DNA of 64,000 bases, taken from Pseudomonas sp. AN-1 (GTDB taxonomy: Bacteria > Pseudomonadota > Gammaproteobacteria > Pseudomonadales > Pseudomonadaceae). A model generated the notes under the pieces. That model saw only the letters and a program-made list of their open reading frames with translations. It did not search any database and was not told the origin of the DNA. Location of the stretch: positions 2,108,001-2,172,000 of the forward strand of contig NZ_CP139195.1 in assembly GCF_034057115.1 (NCBI RefSeq), written 5' to 3'. Shown piece after piece: positions 18,190-27,040 of the stretch. The position numbers and the translations under genes were made by a program. Within the stretch, counting starts at the first letter, position 1; every line of letters begins with the position of its first letter.

Positions 18190-19773
18190 ATGACCGCCCG
18201 ATCGCGCTGCCTCCCGCTGTACTGCCTGTCCCTGCTGTTCACCCTGATCGCCCTCGCCGGCCTGTGGTACGGCCTTGGCCGCGAGCAGCCGCTGCCCGAC
18301 CCGCAACTGGCCAGCGGCAAGCTGCAATGCGCGTCCTACAGCCCGTTCGACCACGACCAGTCGCCGTTCAACAAGCCGCTGAACATCCGCCGCGAGCGCG
18401 TCGAGGCCGACGTCGCCCTGCTCGCCGAGCGCTTCGACTGCCTGCGCACCTACTCGGTGACCGGCCTCGACTACCTGCCCGACCTGGCCCGCCAACATGG
18501 CCTCAAGCTGATGATCGGCGCCTGGGTCAGCCGCGAACCCAAGGCGACCCGCCGCGAGATCGAGCGGGTGATCCGCATGGCCAACGCCCACCCGGACGTG
18601 GTGAGCGCGGTGATCGTCGGCAACGAGGCGCTGCTGCGCCGCGAGATCAGCGCCAGCCGCCTGACCGCGCTGATCGAGGAGGTGAAGTCGCGCGTCGAGC
18701 AGCCGGTGACCTACGCCGACGTCTGGGAGTTCTGGGAGCGCCACCCGGAGATCGCCCCGGCGGTGGATTTCATCACCATCCACCTGCTGCCCTACTGGGA
18801 GGACGATCCCACCGGTATCGACGGCGCACTGGCGCAGGTCAGGCGCATACACGACGAGTTCGAGGAAAGATATGCGCCCAAGCCGATCTTCATCGGCGAG
18901 ACCGGCTGGCCGAGCGAAGGCCGCCAGCGCGAGGATGCACGCCCCAGCCGGGTCAACGAGGCGCGATTCATGCGCGGCGTGATCGACATGGCCGAGCAGA
19001 ACGGCTGGCAGTACAACCTGATCGAGGCCTTCGACCAGCCCTGGAAGCGCATCAGCGAAGGGACCGTCGGCGGCTACTGGGGACTGTTCGACGCCCACCG
19101 CAACGACAAGGGCGTGCTGGCCGGACCGGTATCCAACCTGCCGGACTGGCAGTACTGGCTGGGCCTGAGCATCCTGCTGCTGGGCGGCGGCCTGCTGCTG
19201 GGCGGCGCTCCGCTCGCCCGGCCATCCGCCTGGCAACTGCCGCTGGCCACCGGCATCGCCGCCGCCGTCATCACCCTGTGGGCCGAGCAGATGCGCCTGG
19301 ACAGCCGCCATCCGGGCGAGTGGCTGTGGCACGGAGCCCTGCTCCTGCTGAGCCTGCTGAGCGCCGCGCGCGGGCTGCTGCACCTCAACCCGCCGGCGGC
19401 AGGCTGGCGCGCACGATTGGCCACCTGGCTGGCGAGCCGCTCCAGCACGCTGCTGCTGGCCATTGCGCTGGCCGGCGCCTGGCTGATGATGGCCCAGGTG
19501 TTCGACCCCCGCTATCGCAGCTTCCCCACCTTCGCCATGCTGCTGCCGGCATTGAGCTTCTTCCTCTGGCCATCGCGCGGACCGCGCGACGAACTCGGCC
19601 TGCTCGCCGTGCTGATCGGCATCGGCCTGCCGATCATGCTCTGGCAGGAAACCCTGCTCAACATCCAGGCCGCGGGCTGGGGACTGGTCGGCCTGCTGCT
19701 GGTCGCCGTGCTGTGGCGCAGCCGCCAGCCGTCGGGCATGCCCAGCCTGCCGGAACTGCCGGCGCGCGCCTGA
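18190..19773 (+). CDS. GH17-family beta-glucan enzyme with C-terminal membrane domain
   Basis: Protein of 527 residues: an N-terminal membrane anchor (about 9-29), a glycoside hydrolase family 17 domain (about 45-315), then roughly seven or eight transmembrane helices (about 320-510). The GH17 acid/base is Glu146 in VIVGNEALL and the nucleophile Glu237 in IFIGETGWPSEG. Related bacterial proteins are beta-glucan transglycosylases that elongate or branch beta-1,3 or 1,6 glucans, often beside a GT2 glucan synthase. No glycosyltransferase adjoins it here. Substrate and product are therefore open. Confidence 0.78.
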   Translation: MTARSRCLPLYCLSLLFTLIALAGLWYGLGREQPLPDPQLASGKLQCASYSPFDHDQSPFNKPLNIRRERVEADVALLAERFDCLRTYSVTGLDYLPDLARQHGLKLMIGAWVSREPKATRREIERVIRMANAHPDVVSAVIVGNEALLRREISASRLTALIEEVKSRVEQPVTYADVWEFWERHPEIAPAVDFITIHLLPYWEDDPTGIDGALAQVRRIHDEFEERYAPKPIFIGETGWPSEGRQREDARPSRVNEARFMRGVIDMAEQNGWQYNLIEAFDQPWKRISEGTVGGYWGLFDAHRNDKGVLAGPVSNLPDWQYWLGLSILLLGGGLLLGGAPLARPSAWQLPLATGIAAAVITLWAEQMRLDSRHPGEWLWHGALLLLSLLSAARGLLHLNPPAAGWRARLATWLASRSSTLLLAIALAGAWLMMAQVFDPRYRSFPTFAMLLPALSFFLWPSRGPRDELGLLAVLIGIGLPIMLWQETLLNIQAAGWGLVGLLLVAVLWRSRQPSGMPSLPELPARA

Positions 19774-19823
19774 GTCGCCCGCCCGCGCCGCGGAAAGCCC
19801 GGCCGCTCGGTCCGGCAGGACAT

Positions 19824-19851
19824 GCCCAGCCCGGACTGTGCCGGGCTGGGC
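19824..19851. terminator. Bidirectional hairpin between GH17 and binding-protein genes
   Basis: GCCCAGCCCGG (19824-19834) pairs perfectly with CCGGGCTGGGC (19841-19851) around ACTGTG. It separates two convergent genes and lacks a clear U tract on either side. Confidence 0.55.
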
Positions 19852-19867
19852 TGGGGCGGCGAAGGCG

Positions 19868-20923
19868 TCAGCGGCTGCCTACCCGATTCTCCAGCAGGCG
19901 CGGCCAGAAGTCGTCGATCAGCTTGCCGACCTCCTCGCGCGGCGCCTGGTAGCCGAACATGTCGGCACTCAGTCGCGCCGCCTGCACGCTGCCGCCCTCC
20001 GCCTCCAGCGCCTGACGCGCCCTGGCGTTCGGCGTCTGGTAGTAGGTGGCCCGGGCAATGCGGGCGGAAACCTCGGGGCGCAGCATGTAGCGGATGAAGG
20101 CCTGCGCCTCCTCGGGGTTCTTTGCGGCGGCAGGAATCGCCAGGATGTCGACGAACACCAGGCTGCCCTCCTCCGGCACCATGAACTTCACCGGCAGCCC
20201 CTTGGCCGCAGCGGCCAGGGCATCGCCGGTCCAGGCCATGCTCACACAGAGCTTGCCGCTGCCCAGATCGTCGACGTAGCGGCTGCTGTCGATGTAGCGG
20301 TAATGCGGGCGCAACCGCCCGAGCTGCTCCAGCACCCGCGAGACATAGGCCTCGCCGGCCGTTCCGAGGCTGCGCCCCTGGTAGTTGGCCAGCAGGCTGG
20401 TCACGTCGTTGGCCGAATCAAGCAGGGTCACCCCGCAGGCGGACAACCTGGCCAGCAGGGCCTTGTCGAAGACCAGCCCCCAGGTATTGGGCACCGGGCC
20501 GCCCAGCGCGGCCTCGGCCTGCGGCACGTTCACCGCCAGGCCGATGCTGCCCCACAGGTAGGGCACGCCGTACTCGTGGGTCGGATCATGGCCGGCCACG
20601 CGCGCCATGATCAGCGGCTCGAGCGCCTCGAACCCCGGCAGACTGGCCGCCGCGTAGGGCCGCAGCAATCCCTCCCTGATCAGCTTGCCGAAGTTGTCCG
20701 TGGAGGGCACCACGACATCCAGGGCCTCGCCCTGCTTCAGCAGCGCGTAGACTTCCTGATCGCTGTCGTAGGTCCGGTAATTGACTTCGATCCCCGTTTC
20801 CCGGGTGAAATCCGCCAGCACCGCAGGATCGATGTAGTCGTTCCAGTTGGCGACATTCAGGGGCTGGGCGTGGACGGGGGACAGCGCGAACGCCAGCAGC
20901 GGCGCCATGATCCATTTCTTCAC
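19868..20923 (-). CDS. Polyamine-type ABC transporter substrate-binding protein (PotF/SpuD-like)
   Basis: Periplasmic binding protein of 351 residues with a signal peptide (KKWIMAPLLAFALSPVHA). The mature start LNVANWNDYIDPAVLADFTR is typical of PotD/PotF/SpuD/SpuE proteins, which bind putrescine or spermidine. The later FVDILAIPAAAKNPEEAQAF is also typical. The start is placed at a GTG (20923) that begins the signal peptide; the longer ORF start would place it internally. No permease or ATPase gene adjoins it, so it is an orphan receptor that would use a transporter encoded elsewhere. Confidence 0.8.
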   Translation of the reverse strand: MKKWIMAPLLAFALSPVHAQPLNVANWNDYIDPAVLADFTRETGIEVNYRTYDSDQEVYALLKQGEALDVVVPSTDNFGKLIREGLLRPYAAASLPGFEALEPLIMARVAGHDPTHEYGVPYLWGSIGLAVNVPQAEAALGGPVPNTWGLVFDKALLARLSACGVTLLDSANDVTSLLANYQGRSLGTAGEAYVSRVLEQLGRLRPHYRYIDSSRYVDDLGSGKLCVSMAWTGDALAAAAKGLPVKFMVPEEGSLVFVDILAIPAAAKNPEEAQAFIRYMLRPEVSARIARATYYQTPNARARQALEAEGGSVQAARLSADMFGYQAPREEVGKLIDDFWPRLLENRVGSR

Positions 20924-21136
20924 GGTGCGAGATCCATTCGGTGGGTAGATAGCGTTGTGGTCGCCCGCCGCGGTTTCCCCTGGCGCAGCGACAGCCATGG
21001 ACGGCCCTCAGAAGAGCGCGCGAATCACAGGGCCTTTTCTCGCGAAAGCCAGCGTGCACGCGCTCCCGCCGACGGACGAAAAGCACGGAAAGGACAGGCC
21101 GCCCACGACCGGGGAGGAAAGCTTTCCCCGCAAAAT

Positions 21137-21168
21137 GAAAAAGCCCCGGAAGCCGAAGCTTCCGGGGC
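21137..21168 (-). terminator. Intrinsic terminator of tRNA-Ser
   Basis: GCCCCGGAAGC (21143-21153) pairs with GCTTCCGGGGC (21158-21168) around CGAA. On the minus strand it is followed by TTTTTCATTTTG. It starts eight bases after the tRNA CCA end. Confidence 0.9.
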
Positions 21169-21175
21169 CTGAATA

Positions 21176-21265
21176 TGGCGGGGAGATAGGGATTTGAACC
21201 CTAGGTACCCTCGCGGATACAACGGATTTCGAATCCGTCCCGTTCGACCACTCCGGCATCTCCCC
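21176..21265 (-). tRNA. tRNA-Ser (anticodon CGA)
   Basis: A 90-base tRNA with encoded CCA. The 7-bp acceptor GGGGAGA/TCTCCCC, the anticodon stem around loop TTCGAAA (anticodon CGA, codon UCG), a long variable arm typical of type II tRNAs, and a T-arm containing GGTTCAAATCC are all present. A strong terminator follows. In pseudomonads this tRNA lies next to purC, as here. Confidence 0.96.
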
Positions 21266-21363
21266 CAAGTCGGCGCACATGATACCAGCTAGAATCCGTT
21301 TGGCGAAGCCCCCTCGAGAGTTTTTTTCGCGCCGGATCAGCAACTTGCGCGCCGCGGCGATGC

Positions 21364-22233
21364 TCAGCGGGTCAGCCGGGTCAGCGCCTCGCGGTACTTG
21401 TCGGCGGTCTTCTGCGCCACCTCGACGGGCACCGCCGGGGCCGGCGGCTGCTTGTTCCAGCCGGTGGACTCCAGCCAGTCGCGCACGAACTGCTTGTCGA
21501 AGCTCGGCGGATTGCTGCCTTCGGCGTAGCTGTCGGCCGGCCAGAAGCGGCTGGAGTCGGGGGTCAGCGCCTCGTCCATCAGGGTCAGGGTGCCGTCCTC
21601 GTCGAGGCCGAACTCGAACTTGGTGTCGGCGATGATGATGCCGCGGGTCGCGGCGTACTCGACCGCCGCGCTGTACAGGGCGATGGCGGTGTCGCGCACC
21701 TTGGCGGCCAGCTCGGCGCCGATGATCGCCTCGCACTGGGCGAAGGAGATGTTCTCGTCGTGATCGCCGACGGCGGCCTTGGTCGAGGGGGTGAAGATCG
21801 GCTGCGGCAGCTTGGCCGCCTCCTTGAGGCCGGCCGGCAGGGCGATGCCGCAGACGGTGCCGCTCTTCTGGTACTCCTTCCAGCCGGAGCCGACCAGGTA
21901 GCCGCGCACGATGGCCTCCACCGGCACCGGCTTGAGGCGCTTGGCGACCACCGCGCGGCCCTCCACCAGCGGCAGCTCGGCCGCCGGCACCACGTCCTCG
22001 ACCCGGTCGCCGGTGAAGTGGTTGGGCACCAGGCCCTTGAGCTTGTCGAACCAGAAGTTGGAGATGGCGGTGAGGATCTTGCCCTTCTCCGGGATCGGCT
22101 GCTCGAGGATGACGTCGAAGGCCGAGAGACGATCGGTGGCCACCATCAGCATGCGCTTGTCGTCGATTTCGTAGAGGTCGCGGACCTTGCCCGAGTAGAT
22201 CTTCTTCAGGCTCAGAGTGGTGGGTGTGCTCAT
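21364..22233 (-). CDS. purC: Phosphoribosylaminoimidazole-succinocarboxamide synthase, long form
   Basis: SAICAR synthetase of 289 residues joining CAIR and aspartate with ATP in purine synthesis. Family motifs [42 protein letters not shown] and a C-terminal SRFWPADSY are present. This is the ~290-300 residue type familiar from beta-proteobacteria and eukaryotes, not the ~236 residue type I remember at this locus in P. aeruginosa. It sits in the expected place between bamC and tRNA-Ser. The ATG at 22233 follows a weak CGGAAA site. Confidence 0.9.
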   Translation of the reverse strand: MSTPTTLSLKKIYSGKVRDLYEIDDKRMLMVATDRLSAFDVILEQPIPEKGKILTAISNFWFDKLKGLVPNHFTGDRVEDVVPAAELPLVEGRAVVAKRLKPVPVEAIVRGYLVGSGWKEYQKSGTVCGIALPAGLKEAAKLPQPIFTPSTKAAVGDHDENISFAQCEAIIGAELAAKVRDTAIALYSAAVEYAATRGIIIADTKFEFGLDEDGTLTLMDEALTPDSSRFWPADSYAEGSNPPSFDKQFVRDWLESTGWNKQPPAPAVPVEVAQKTADKYREALTRLTR

Positions 22234-22260
22234 AGCGGCATTTCCGTTTCTGGTAAGCAA

Positions 22261-22291
22261 GACAGGCGAAACCCGAGGGGTTTCGCCTGTC
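22261..22291 (-). terminator. Intrinsic terminator after bamC
   Basis: GACAGGCGAAACCC (22261-22274) pairs perfectly over 14 bp with GGGTTTCGCCTGTC (22278-22291) around a GAG loop. On the minus strand it is followed by TTGCTT. It separates dapA-bamC from purC. Confidence 0.75.
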
Positions 22292-22322
22292 GCGGTGGAT
22301 GGCTGGAGCCCGAAGGCCCTGC

Positions 22323-23039
22323 TCAGCCGAGTTTATCCTGGATCAGCTCCAGCACGCGGCGCGCCACGTCGGCCGGTGCCACGGCGTCGATGCCCTTGTC
22401 TACCGACACCTGCACGCTGCCGCCGACGCTGGTCAGGCGTACCTGATAGCGCTCGGCACGCGCCTCGATGTCCTCGGCCTCGTCCTTGCCGCCGAGCAGA
22501 CGAGAGAAGAAGCCCGGCTCCTCGTCCGGCTGCTTCGCTTCCTCCGCAAGGTTGATGTAGTAGACGCCGAGACTGCGGTTCATGTCGTCGACGCGCACGT
22601 CGGCATCCTGCAGCGCCCGGCCGACGGCCGACCAGGCGCGATCGAAGTCGCTGGCCAGGGTCAGCAGCGGGTTGCCGCTGCCGTCCTGTCCCAGACTGAC
22701 GCGCGCAGGGGCGTCGAAGCTGCGATCGGCCAGCAGCGATACGCTGCCACCCGGCGCATCGCCGGCGGAGGCGATCTCGCCGGCACGCAGGGCGCGCGGA
22801 CGCGGCACCTCGAACTTGCCCTCGGCGCTCGGCGTCGGCACCGCGGCCGGCACCGGCAACAGCGGCTCGAGGGGGCGCGCCTGGACATCCGGCGGCAGCT
22901 GCATCGGCGCCGCCTCGCGGGCCGTCAGGTAATCGCTGCCGCGATCACGGAAGTAGCCGTTGTCGCCCCAGATCCAGCCGCATCCGCTGCTGGCAGCGAT
23001 ACTCAGGGCGAGCGCGGAAAATCCGGCCAGTCGCTTCAT
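22323..23039 (-). CDS. bamC: Outer-membrane assembly lipoprotein BamC, shortened
   Basis: Lipoprotein of 238 residues belonging to the beta-barrel assembly machine. The signal peptide ends in a lipobox at SSGC20 and is followed by the conserved N-terminal [13 protein letters not shown]. BamC normally has about 340-370 residues with two helix-grip domains. Here the N-terminal tail is joined near residue 98 (GGSVSLL) directly to what resembles the C-terminal domain, [14 protein letters not shown] to [18 protein letters not shown]. One domain of about 110-130 residues appears to be missing in frame. It follows dapA closely (21 bases), the usual dapA-bamC arrangement. Confidence 0.8.
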   Translation of the reverse strand: MKRLAGFSALALSIAASSGCGWIWGDNGYFRDRGSDYLTAREAAPMQLPPDVQARPLEPLLPVPAAVPTPSAEGKFEVPRPRALRAGEIASAGDAPGGSVSLLADRSFDAPARVSLGQDGSGNPLLTLASDFDRAWSAVGRALQDADVRVDDMNRSLGVYYINLAEEAKQPDEEPGFFSRLLGGKDEAEDIEARAERYQVRLTSVGGSVQVSVDKGIDAVAPADVARRVLELIQDKLG

Positions 23040-23060
23040 GCGTGTTCTCTCTCCGTCGGG

Positions 23061-23939
23061 TCAGGCCAGCACGCCGGCCTGGCGCATGGCCTGGCGCAGC
23101 GGCTCCTGGCAGCCCTGGCTGAGCCAGGTCAGGGGCAGGCGGATGCCTTCGGGAATCAGGCCCATTTCGTGCAGGGCGAACTTCACCGGAATCGGGTTGG
23201 CCTCGCAGAACAGCTTCTGGTGCAGCGGCATCAGGCGTTCGTTGATGGCACGGGCGGCTTCGGCCTCGCCACGCATGGCCAGGGCGCACAGCTCGCTCAT
23301 CGCGCGCGGGGCGACGTTGGCGGTCACCGAGATGTTGCCCTTGGCGCCCATCAGCATCAGCTCGACGGCGGTGGCGTCGTCACCGGAGAAGGTCAGGAAG
23401 CCGGAGGCGACCTTGTCCAGCACTTCCTTGCCGCGGACCAGGTCGCCGGTGGCTTCCTTGACGCCGATGATGTTCGGCACTTCGGAGAGACGGGCGATGG
23501 TGTCCGGCAGCATGTCGCAGGCGGTACGCCCCGGCACGTTGTAGAGGATCTGCGGGATGGCCACCGCTTCGGCGATGGCCTTGTGGTGCAGGTACAGGCC
23601 TTCCTGGGTCGGCTTGTTGTAGTACGGGGTCACCAGCAGGCAGGCGTCGGCACCGGCCTCCTTGGCGGCGGCGGTCAGCTCGATGGCCTCGCGGGTGGAG
23701 TTGGCGCCGGTGCCGGCGATCACCGGGATGCGCCCGGCGACCTGCTTGACCACATGACGGATCACCGCCACGTGCTCCTCGACGTCCAGCGTCGCGGACT
23801 CACCCGTGGTGCCGACCGCGACTATGGCGTTGGTGCCTTCCCGGAGTTGAAAATCGACCAGCTGGGTCAGGCTGTCCCAATCCAGACGGCCCTGTGCATC
23901 CATGGGCGTGACCAGTGCCACCATACTGCCCGCAATCAT
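23061..23939 (-). CDS. dapA: 4-hydroxy-tetrahydrodipicolinate synthase
   Basis: Class I aldolase of 292 residues condensing pyruvate with aspartate semialdehyde in lysine and diaminopimelate synthesis. The GTTGES motif, the Tyr of YNVPGRT and the Schiff-base Lys in IGVKEATGD are intact. The length is standard. It starts at ATG 23939 and is followed after 21 bases by bamC on the same strand. It is divergent from the gcvR-like gene, and the 170-base spacer should hold both promoters. Confidence 0.96.
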   Translation of the reverse strand: MIAGSMVALVTPMDAQGRLDWDSLTQLVDFQLREGTNAIVAVGTTGESATLDVEEHVAVIRHVVKQVAGRIPVIAGTGANSTREAIELTAAAKEAGADACLLVTPYYNKPTQEGLYLHHKAIAEAVAIPQILYNVPGRTACDMLPDTIARLSEVPNIIGVKEATGDLVRGKEVLDKVASGFLTFSGDDATAVELMLMGAKGNISVTANVAPRAMSELCALAMRGEAEAARAINERLMPLHQKLFCEANPIPVKFALHEMGLIPEGIRLPLTWLSQGCQEPLRQAMRQAGVLA

Positions 23940-24109
23940 GCAACCACTCCTGCCGCTATATAAAGAAAGGCGTAATGTTACTGGCGCCACCGGCCTTGCA
24001 CAAGCTGGCGGCGGCGGGCCGGCCATTCCCCTGGTCGGCGCTTTTCGCTACCCTTCCCGCCTTTGCCGGCAGCCGTTCTGCCGCCACTTCTTTGCTCCAG
24101 GAATCCTGC

Positions 24110-24667
24110 ATGTCGACCATTCCACCCCGTGAACAGTTTCTCGTGATCAGCGCCCTGGGAGCCTCGCCCATGGAGCTCACCAGCGTACTCTGTCGCGCCG
24201 CCCAGGAAAGCCGCTGCAACGTGGTCAGCAGCCGCCTGACCCGCCACGGCGAGTACAGCGCCCTGGTGCTGCAGCTCAGCGGCAGCTGGGACGGCCTGGC
24301 GCGCCTGGAAGCCGGCCTCGGCGCCCTGGCCAAGCGCCACAAGTTCAGCCTCAACGTGATCCGCAGCGCCGCCGCCGTGGAGCGGCCCAACGCCCTGCCC
24401 TACGTGGTCTACGTCAGCGCCGCCTATCGTCCGGACATCCTCGGCGAGCTGTGCCAGTTCTTCAGCGACCACCGCGTCGAGCTGGAAAACATCACCTGCG
24501 ACACCTACCAGGCACCGCAGACCGGCGCCCTGCTGCTCAACGCCACCATCACCGTGACCCTGCCGCCGGGCACCCAGATCAGCTGGCTGCGCGACCAGTT
24601 CCTCGACTTCGCCGACGCCCTCAACCTCGACGCCCTGATCGAGCCGTGGCGCCCGCAGAACCCGTAA
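24110..24667 (+). CDS. GcvR-like protein with two ACT domains
   Basis: Protein of 185 residues with two ACT domains, about 8-90 and 95-180: QFLVISALGASPMELTSVLC, then VYVSAAYRPDILGELCQFF. It resembles glycine cleavage system regulator GcvR, which in E. coli binds the activator GcvA. A GcvA partner is not seen here, and the function in pseudomonads is not well established. The ATG lies after CAGGAATCCTGC, a moderate ribosome site. The gene lies 24 bases upstream of bcp. Confidence 0.75.
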   Translation: MSTIPPREQFLVISALGASPMELTSVLCRAAQESRCNVVSSRLTRHGEYSALVLQLSGSWDGLARLEAGLGALAKRHKFSLNVIRSAAAVERPNALPYVVYVSAAYRPDILGELCQFFSDHRVELENITCDTYQAPQTGALLLNATITVTLPPGTQISWLRDQFLDFADALNLDALIEPWRPQNP

Positions 24668-24691
24668 CCCCATGCGTCCAAGGAGAGCCCC

Positions 24692-25165
24692 ATGCCCGTA
24701 GCCATCGATTCGCCCGTCGCCGACTTCCAGGTCCAGGCCACCAGCGGCCAGCAGGTCGTGCTCAGCGCGCTGCGCGGCAAGCAGGTGGTGCTGTACTTCT
24801 ACCCCAAGGACAGCACCCCGGGCTGCACCACCGAAGGGCAGAACTTCCGCGACCGCCACGCCGAGTTCGCCACCGCCGGCACGCTGGTGTTCGGCGTATC
24901 GCGTGACGGCCTGAGGTCGCACGAGAACTTCAAGTGCAAGCAGGAGTTCCCCTTCGAGCTGATCTCCGATGCCGACGAGCAGCTGTGCCAGCTGTTCGAG
25001 GTGATCAAGCCGAAGAAGCTGTACGGTAAGGAGTACCTGGGCATCGAGCGCAGCACCTTCCTCATCGACCGCGATGGCGTGCTGCGCCAGGAATGGCGCG
25101 GCGTGAAAGTGCCGGGCCACGTCGACACCGTGCTGGCCGCCGCCCGGGCGCTGAACGCCGGCTGA
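24692..25165 (+). CDS. bcp: Peroxiredoxin, BCP/PrxQ family
   Basis: Thiol peroxidase of 157 residues reducing H2O2 and organic peroxides. The peroxidatic Cys45 is in STPGCTTEG. The resolving Cys at +5, as in E. coli BCP, is replaced by Gln50. Cys82 (FKCKQEF) lies at a spacing close to that of helix-3 type PrxQ proteins, so it is the likely resolving residue. AAGGAGAG precedes the ATG. It is probably co-transcribed with the GcvR-like gene. Confidence 0.92.
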   Translation: MPVAIDSPVADFQVQATSGQQVVLSALRGKQVVLYFYPKDSTPGCTTEGQNFRDRHAEFATAGTLVFGVSRDGLRSHENFKCKQEFPFELISDADEQLCQLFEVIKPKKLYGKEYLGIERSTFLIDRDGVLRQEWRGVKVPGHVDTVLAAARALNAG

Positions 25166-25187
25166 CGCAGCGGGCCGGCCGGGGCCG

Positions 25188-25439
25188 TCAGGCCTTGCGC
25201 AGCCAGTAACGGAAGCAGCCGCCCTCCTCTTCCTCGCGCAGCAGCGCGTGACCGGCCAGCCGCGCGAAGGCACGGAAATCGCGCTGCGAGCCGGCATCGG
25301 TGGCGGTCACCTTGAGCACCGCGCCGCTGGGCAGGCGGTTGAGTTCCAGCTTGGCCTTGAGCAGCGGCAGCGGGCAGCTCAGGCCGCTGGCGTCCAGCTC
25401 GGCGTCATGAGCCGGCACCGGCCCGCAGGGTTCGCTCAT
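25188..25439 (-). CDS. TusA-like sulfur-carrier protein
   Basis: Sulfurtransferase-like protein of 83 residues with the TusA hallmark C22-P-L-P25 near the start of the first helix (GLSCPLPLLKAK). TusA-type proteins carry persulfide sulfur for tRNA thiolation, molybdenum cofactor or other pathways. The P. aeruginosa gene at this position has been linked to molybdenum cofactor and anaerobic growth, if memory serves. It converges on bcp and is divergent from the bepA-like gene. Confidence 0.82.
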   Translation of the reverse strand: MSEPCGPVPAHDAELDASGLSCPLPLLKAKLELNRLPSGAVLKVTATDAGSQRDFRAFARLAGHALLREEEEGGCFRYWLRKA

Positions 25440-25544
25440 CGTCACTCTCCGCAAATGCCACGCAGCATACCCAAGCCGGCGCATCACTGGCCAGCCGGGC
25501 CGGGCAGCGGCTAGAGTAGGACTTTGCCGCAACGAGCCCGAGCA

Positions 25545-26978
25545 ATGAAGATCCTGCGCCCCACCCTGCTGACGCTGGCCTGCCTGCTGGCGCCCCCGGT
25601 CCTCGCCAGCGAGCTGCCGTCGCTGGGCGACGCCAGCTCGGCGATCGTCTCCGCCGACCAGGAGCACCAGCTCGGCCGCGCCTGGCTCAGCGTGCTGCGC
25701 GGCCAGGTGAAGAGTCTGTCCGACCCGCAGCTCAAGGACTTCGTCGAGAGCAGCGTCTACCGCCTGGCGGAAACCAGCCAGCTCGAGGATCGCCGCCTGG
25801 TCTTCGTCCTGCTCGACAGCCCGCAGCTCAACGCCTTCGCCGCCCCCGGCGGGGTGATCGGGGTCAATGCCGGCCTGTTCCTGCACGCGCAGAGCGAGGC
25901 CGAATACGCCTCGGTGCTCGCCCACGAACTGGCGCACCTGTCGCAGCGCCACTTCGCCCGCGGCCTCGAGGAGCAGCAGCGCATGCAGGTGCCGCTGATG
26001 GCGGCCATGCTCGCCGGCGTGGTGGCCGCCGCGGCCGGCGCCGGCGACGCCGGCATCGCCGCCATCGCCTCGACCCAGGCCGCCGCCATCCAGGCGCAGC
26101 GACGCTTCTCGCGGCAGAACGAGCAGGAAGCCGACCGCATCGGCATTCTCAACCTCAAGCAGGCCGGCTACGACCCGAGCGCCATGCCGAGCATGTTCGA
26201 GCGCCTGATGCGCCAGTACCGCTACACCCAGGCGCCGCCGGAATTCCTGCTCACCCACCCGCTCAGCGAATCGCGGGTGGCCGACACGCGCAACCGTGCC
26301 GAGCAGTTCAGCAACGGCGGAAACCGCGACAGCCTGCGCTACCAGCTGATGCGCGCCCGCGTGCAACTGAACTACGAGAACTCGCCGGGGCTGGCCGCCA
26401 AGCGCTTCCGCGCCCTGCTCGAGGAAAATCCGCAGCTGGATGCAGCGCGCTACGGCCTGACGCTGGCGCAGACCCGCAGCGGCCAGCTGGAGGCGGCCGC
26501 CAAGACCCTGCAGCCGCTGCTGGCCAAGGCGCCCAACGACATCACCTACAACCTCGCCCAGGTCGACCTCGACCTCGCCGCCAACCGCCTGGACGCCGCC
26601 GGCCAGCGCCTGCAGCGCCTGCTCGGCCTGTACCCGTCCAGCTACCCGCTGCGCCAGTACCAGAGCGAACTGCTGCGCAAGCAGAACCGTCCGGCCGATG
26701 CCGAGCGCCTGCTCGATCGCCTGCTCGCCGAGCGCCCCGGCGATGCCGAGCTGTGGTACCAGCAGGCTGAGACCCGCGGCCTGTCCGGCAACATCGTCGG
26801 CGTGCATCAGGCCCGCGCCGAATACTTCGCCCTGACCGGCGACTACGACCAGGCGCTGGAACAGCTCGACTTCGCCCGCCGCCGCGCCAGCGACAACTTC
26901 CAGCTGGCTGCGCGCATCGATGCGCGCCATCAGGAGCTGGCCGAGGAGAAGCGGATGATCGACAAGCTGCTGCGCTGA
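25545..26978 (+). CDS. bepA: Periplasmic M48 metalloprotease with TPR domain (BepA-like)
   Basis: Exported zinc protease and chaperone of 477 residues. A signal peptide (1-22, ending LAS) precedes the M48 domain with HELAH near residue 127 and the third zinc ligand in QEADRIG near residue 200. The C-terminal half is TPR repeats (about 290-470). BepA assists assembly or degrades stalled outer-membrane proteins such as LptD. The size and architecture agree with BepA/YfgC. The gene has its own promoter region shared with the divergent tusA-like gene. Confidence 0.88.
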   Translation: MKILRPTLLTLACLLAPPVLASELPSLGDASSAIVSADQEHQLGRAWLSVLRGQVKSLSDPQLKDFVESSVYRLAETSQLEDRRLVFVLLDSPQLNAFAAPGGVIGVNAGLFLHAQSEAEYASVLAHELAHLSQRHFARGLEEQQRMQVPLMAAMLAGVVAAAAGAGDAGIAAIASTQAAAIQAQRRFSRQNEQEADRIGILNLKQAGYDPSAMPSMFERLMRQYRYTQAPPEFLLTHPLSESRVADTRNRAEQFSNGGNRDSLRYQLMRARVQLNYENSPGLAAKRFRALLEENPQLDAARYGLTLAQTRSGQLEAAAKTLQPLLAKAPNDITYNLAQVDLDLAANRLDAAGQRLQRLLGLYPSSYPLRQYQSELLRKQNRPADAERLLDRLLAERPGDAELWYQQAETRGLSGNIVGVHQARAEYFALTGDYDQALEQLDFARRRASDNFQLAARIDARHQELAEEKRMIDKLLR

Positions 26979-26995
26979 GCGCCGCGCAGAAACGC

Positions 26996-27021
26996 GAAGG
27001 CCCGGCGCAAGCCGGGCCTTC
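26996..27021. terminator. Bidirectional terminator between bepA and nadA
   Basis: GAAGGCCCGGC (26996-27006) pairs perfectly with GCCGGGCCTTC (27011-27021) around GCAA between two convergent stop codons. U tracts are weak on both sides. Confidence 0.7.
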
Positions 27022-27040
27022 TGCATTCAGGGGGACACCC

